13,739 nucleotides of DNA, from NCBI GenBank assembly GCA_964245495.1, contig CAXTNC010000083.1, positions 1 through 13,739 on the forward strand, given 5' to 3'. The stretch is from LMUY01 sp964245495. GTDB taxonomy: Bacteria > Pseudomonadota > Alphaproteobacteria > Acetobacterales > Acetobacteraceae. The position numbers and the translations under genes were made by a program. Below are positions 12,368 to 13,739 of the stretch, piece by piece. Below the pieces are notes generated by a model. That model was not told the origin of the DNA. It saw only the letters and a list, made by a program, of their open reading frames with translations, and searched no databases. The stretch's first letter is position 1; each line of letters starts with the position of its first letter.

Positions 12368-13611
12368 GATGCATCGCCGACGACTTCACCGGCGGCACGG
12401 ACCTCGCCTCCACCCTGGCGCGCGGCGGCATGGGCACGGTGCAGCTGCTCGGCGTGCCGACCGGCCCGCCGCCGGAGGCGGACGCGGTGGTGGTGGCGCT
12501 GAAGTCCCGCACCTGCCCAGCCGCGCAGGCGGTGGCGGACAGCCTGGCGGCGCTGCGCTGGCTGCAGGCCGCCGGGTGCCGCCAGGTGCTGCAGAAGTAC
12601 TGCTCCACCTTCGACAGCACGGAGGCCGGCAACATCGGCCCGGTGGCGGACGCGCTGGTGGCGGCGCTCGGCTGCGGCTTCGCGCTGGCCTGCCCCGCCT
12701 TGCCCGCCAACGGCCGCACCGTGTTCCAGGGCCACCTGTTCGTGGGCGCCGCCCTGCTCAGCGAAAGCGGCATGGAGCGCCACCCGCTGACGCCCATGCG
12801 CGACGCGAATCTCCTGCGCGTGCTGTCCCGCCAAACGGACGGCACGGTGGGGCTGGTGCCGTGGGCCACGGTGGCGCAGGGCGCGGGCGCCATCCGCCGC
12901 ACCCTGGCGGGCTTGAAGGAGCAGGGCCGGCGCTACGCGGTGGTGGACGCGATCACGGAGGCGGACCTGCTGGCGATCGGCGAGGCCGCCGCCGGCCACG
13001 CGCTGATCACCGGCGGCTCGGGCGTGGCGATGGGGCTGCCGGGCAACTTCCGCGCCGCCGGGCTGCTGCGGGAGGCGGATGCGGCGGCGCTGCCGGAGGT
13101 GGGGGGGTTCGCCGCCGTGCTCGCCGGGTCCTGCTCGCGCGCCACGCTGTACCAGCTGGGCGCGGCGCGCGACCAGCTGGCGACGCTGGAGCTGGACCCG
13201 CTCGCCACCCCGGACGCCGCCGCCCTGGCGCGGCAGGCGCTGGACTGGGCGGACGGCAAGCTGGGGGATGCGCCCGTGGTGATCGCCGCCTCCGCCCCGC
13301 CCGACCGGGTGGCGGCGTTGCAGGCCAGGCTGGGCCGGGACGCGGCGGGCGCGCTGGTGGAGGAGGCGCTGGCGCTGGCGGCGGCCGGGCTGGTGCAGCG
13401 GGGCGTGCGCCGCCTGGTGGTGGCGGGCGGCGAAACGGCAGGGGCCGTGGCGGCCCGCCTGGGCGTGCGGCGGCTGCGCATCGGCGCGGAGATCGCCCCC
13501 GGCGTGCCCTGGACCCATGCCGAGGGGGACGGCCCGGCGCTGCGGCTGGCGCTCAAGTCCGGCAACTTCGGCGGGCGCGACTTCTTCACGGCGGCCTTTG
13601 CCGGCCGCTGA
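12358..13611 (+). CDS. otnK: Four-carbon acid sugar kinase, OtnK family (3-oxo-tetronate 4-kinase)
   Basis: The 417-residue protein is of normal family length. The N-terminal four-carbon acid sugar kinase domain starts with GCIADDFTGGTDLASTL and contains KYCSTFDSTEAGNIGP (residues 80-95) and CPALPANGRTVFQGHLFV. The C-terminal nucleotide-binding domain has LAGSCSRATLYQL, VVAGGETAGAVAARLG (GGET at 357-360), GVPWTHAEG and ALKSGNFGGRDFF. Together these identify the OtnK family, which uses ATP to phosphorylate 3-oxo-tetronates in the breakdown of four-carbon acid sugars. Usual partners (otnC aldolase, otnI isomerase, ltnD dehydrogenase) are not in the window, so the substrate is inferred. The ATG lies inside the end of the glycosyltransferase gene (10-bp overlap), an unusual pairing. 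Confidence 0.9.
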   Translation: MLLGCIADDFTGGTDLASTLARGGMGTVQLLGVPTGPPPEADAVVVALKSRTCPAAQAVADSLAALRWLQAAGCRQVLQKYCSTFDSTEAGNIGPVADALVAALGCGFALACPALPANGRTVFQGHLFVGAALLSESGMERHPLTPMRDANLLRVLSRQTDGTVGLVPWATVAQGAGAIRRTLAGLKEQGRRYAVVDAITEADLLAIGEAAAGHALITGGSGVAMGLPGNFRAAGLLREADAAALPEVGGFAAVLAGSCSRATLYQLGAARDQLATLELDPLATPDAAALARQALDWADGKLGDAPVVIAASAPPDRVAALQARLGRDAAGALVEEALALAAAGLVQRGVRRLVVAGGETAGAVAARLGVRRLRIGAEIAPGVPWTHAEGDGPALRLALKSGNFGGRDFFTAAFAGR

Positions 13612-13665
13612 CGCAAACGGCGCAGGCGGGAAGCCTCACCTGCCGCCGCGGTCCCGCGCCCGCTC

Positions 13666-13701
13666 CTGGTCGCGTTCCTAGTCGCGTTGCTGGGCGCGCT
13701 C
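13666..13701. repeat. Degenerate 12-bp tandem repeat, three units
   Basis: Three adjacent units, CTGGTCGCGTTC, CTAGTCGCGTTG and CTGGGCGCGCTC, encode a four-residue repeat (E-R-x-Q type) on the minus strand. The middle unit has CTA where the others have CTG, which makes the minus-strand TAG stop of the gene at 13678. Confidence 0.7.
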
Positions 13702-13739
13702 GCGGGCTTCTTGCCGCGCGCAGGCGGCGTCGAGCTGGG
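13678..13739 (-). CDS. C-terminal fragment of an unknown charged-helix protein
   Basis: The last 20 or so codons of a minus-strand gene enter from the right edge: QLDAACARQEARERAQQRD, then TAG at 13680-13678. The composition (Arg/Glu/Gln/Ala) suggests a charged helix or coiled-coil tail. After the TAG the same frame goes on with similar residues (ERDQERARDRGGR) to a TGA at about 13637, so the TAG may be a recent nonsense change in a repeat. The gene is convergent with otnK. Too little is present to name it, and a non-coding reading cannot be excluded. Confidence 0.4.
   Translation of the reverse strand, partial: QLDAACARQEARERAQQRD

Overview
The window is a very GC-rich stretch of a flagellar gene cluster. 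Its gene content and order (fliL-fliM-DUF6468-motE on one strand, flgF-flgG-flgA-flgH on the other, then dksA, fliX and flgI-flgJ-flgN) point to an alphaproteobacterium. By inference it belongs to the Rhodospirillales/Acetobacteraceae (Roseomonas-like) group: FliX, the DUF6468 protein, MotE and a cysteine-poor DksA are typical of Alphaproteobacteria. No rRNA, tRNA, CRISPR array, insertion sequence or prophage is seen.

Left arm, minus strand (about 4265 down to 1): one tightly packed operon for stator/switch and chemotaxis output. It reads fliL, fliM, a DUF6468 membrane protein, motE, cheY, a CheZ-type phosphatase, and an exported protein with an AMIN-like repeat that runs off the left edge. 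Most junctions are 4-8 bp start/stop overlaps. FliM keeps its N-terminal CheY-binding peptide, and the CheZ protein keeps both catalytic residues and a C-terminal CheY-binding peptide, so the operon encodes most of a CheY signalling circuit at the motor.

Middle, plus strand (4469-7724): flgF, flgG, flgA and flgH (proximal and distal rod, P-ring chaperone, L-ring), behind a perfect sigma-54 promoter. Convergent to it on the minus strand are fliX, dksA (own sigma-70-like promoter) and a DUF29 gene. The DUF29 gene is split by a 100-N gap that is almost certainly a scaffolding artefact, because the same 33 bp lie on both sides.

Right arm, plus strand (9608-11397): flgI, a muramidase-less flgJ (rod-binding protein) and flgN, behind a second, near-identical sigma-54 promoter. 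Both sigma-54 promoters have an upstream inverted repeat, CCCGGCA-N5-TGCCG, that resembles the FlbD-binding ftr sites of Caulobacter. With fliX (the FlbD partner) in the cluster, FlbD/FliX control of hook-basal-body genes is the natural reading. flgN is broken only by a 10-N gap of the wrong length.

Beyond the flagellar genes (11429-13611) lie an overlapping pair, a GT4-type glycosyltransferase and a four-carbon acid sugar kinase (OtnK family). Then comes the C-terminal end of a minus-strand gene whose stop lies inside a degenerate 12-bp tandem repeat.

I see no convincing wholly new system. The items most worth a second look are the paired sigma-54/inverted-repeat regulatory regions, the DUF29 gene inside the flagellar cluster, the one-cysteine DksA, the uncharacterised exported AMIN-like protein after cheZ, and the two misjoined assembly gaps.
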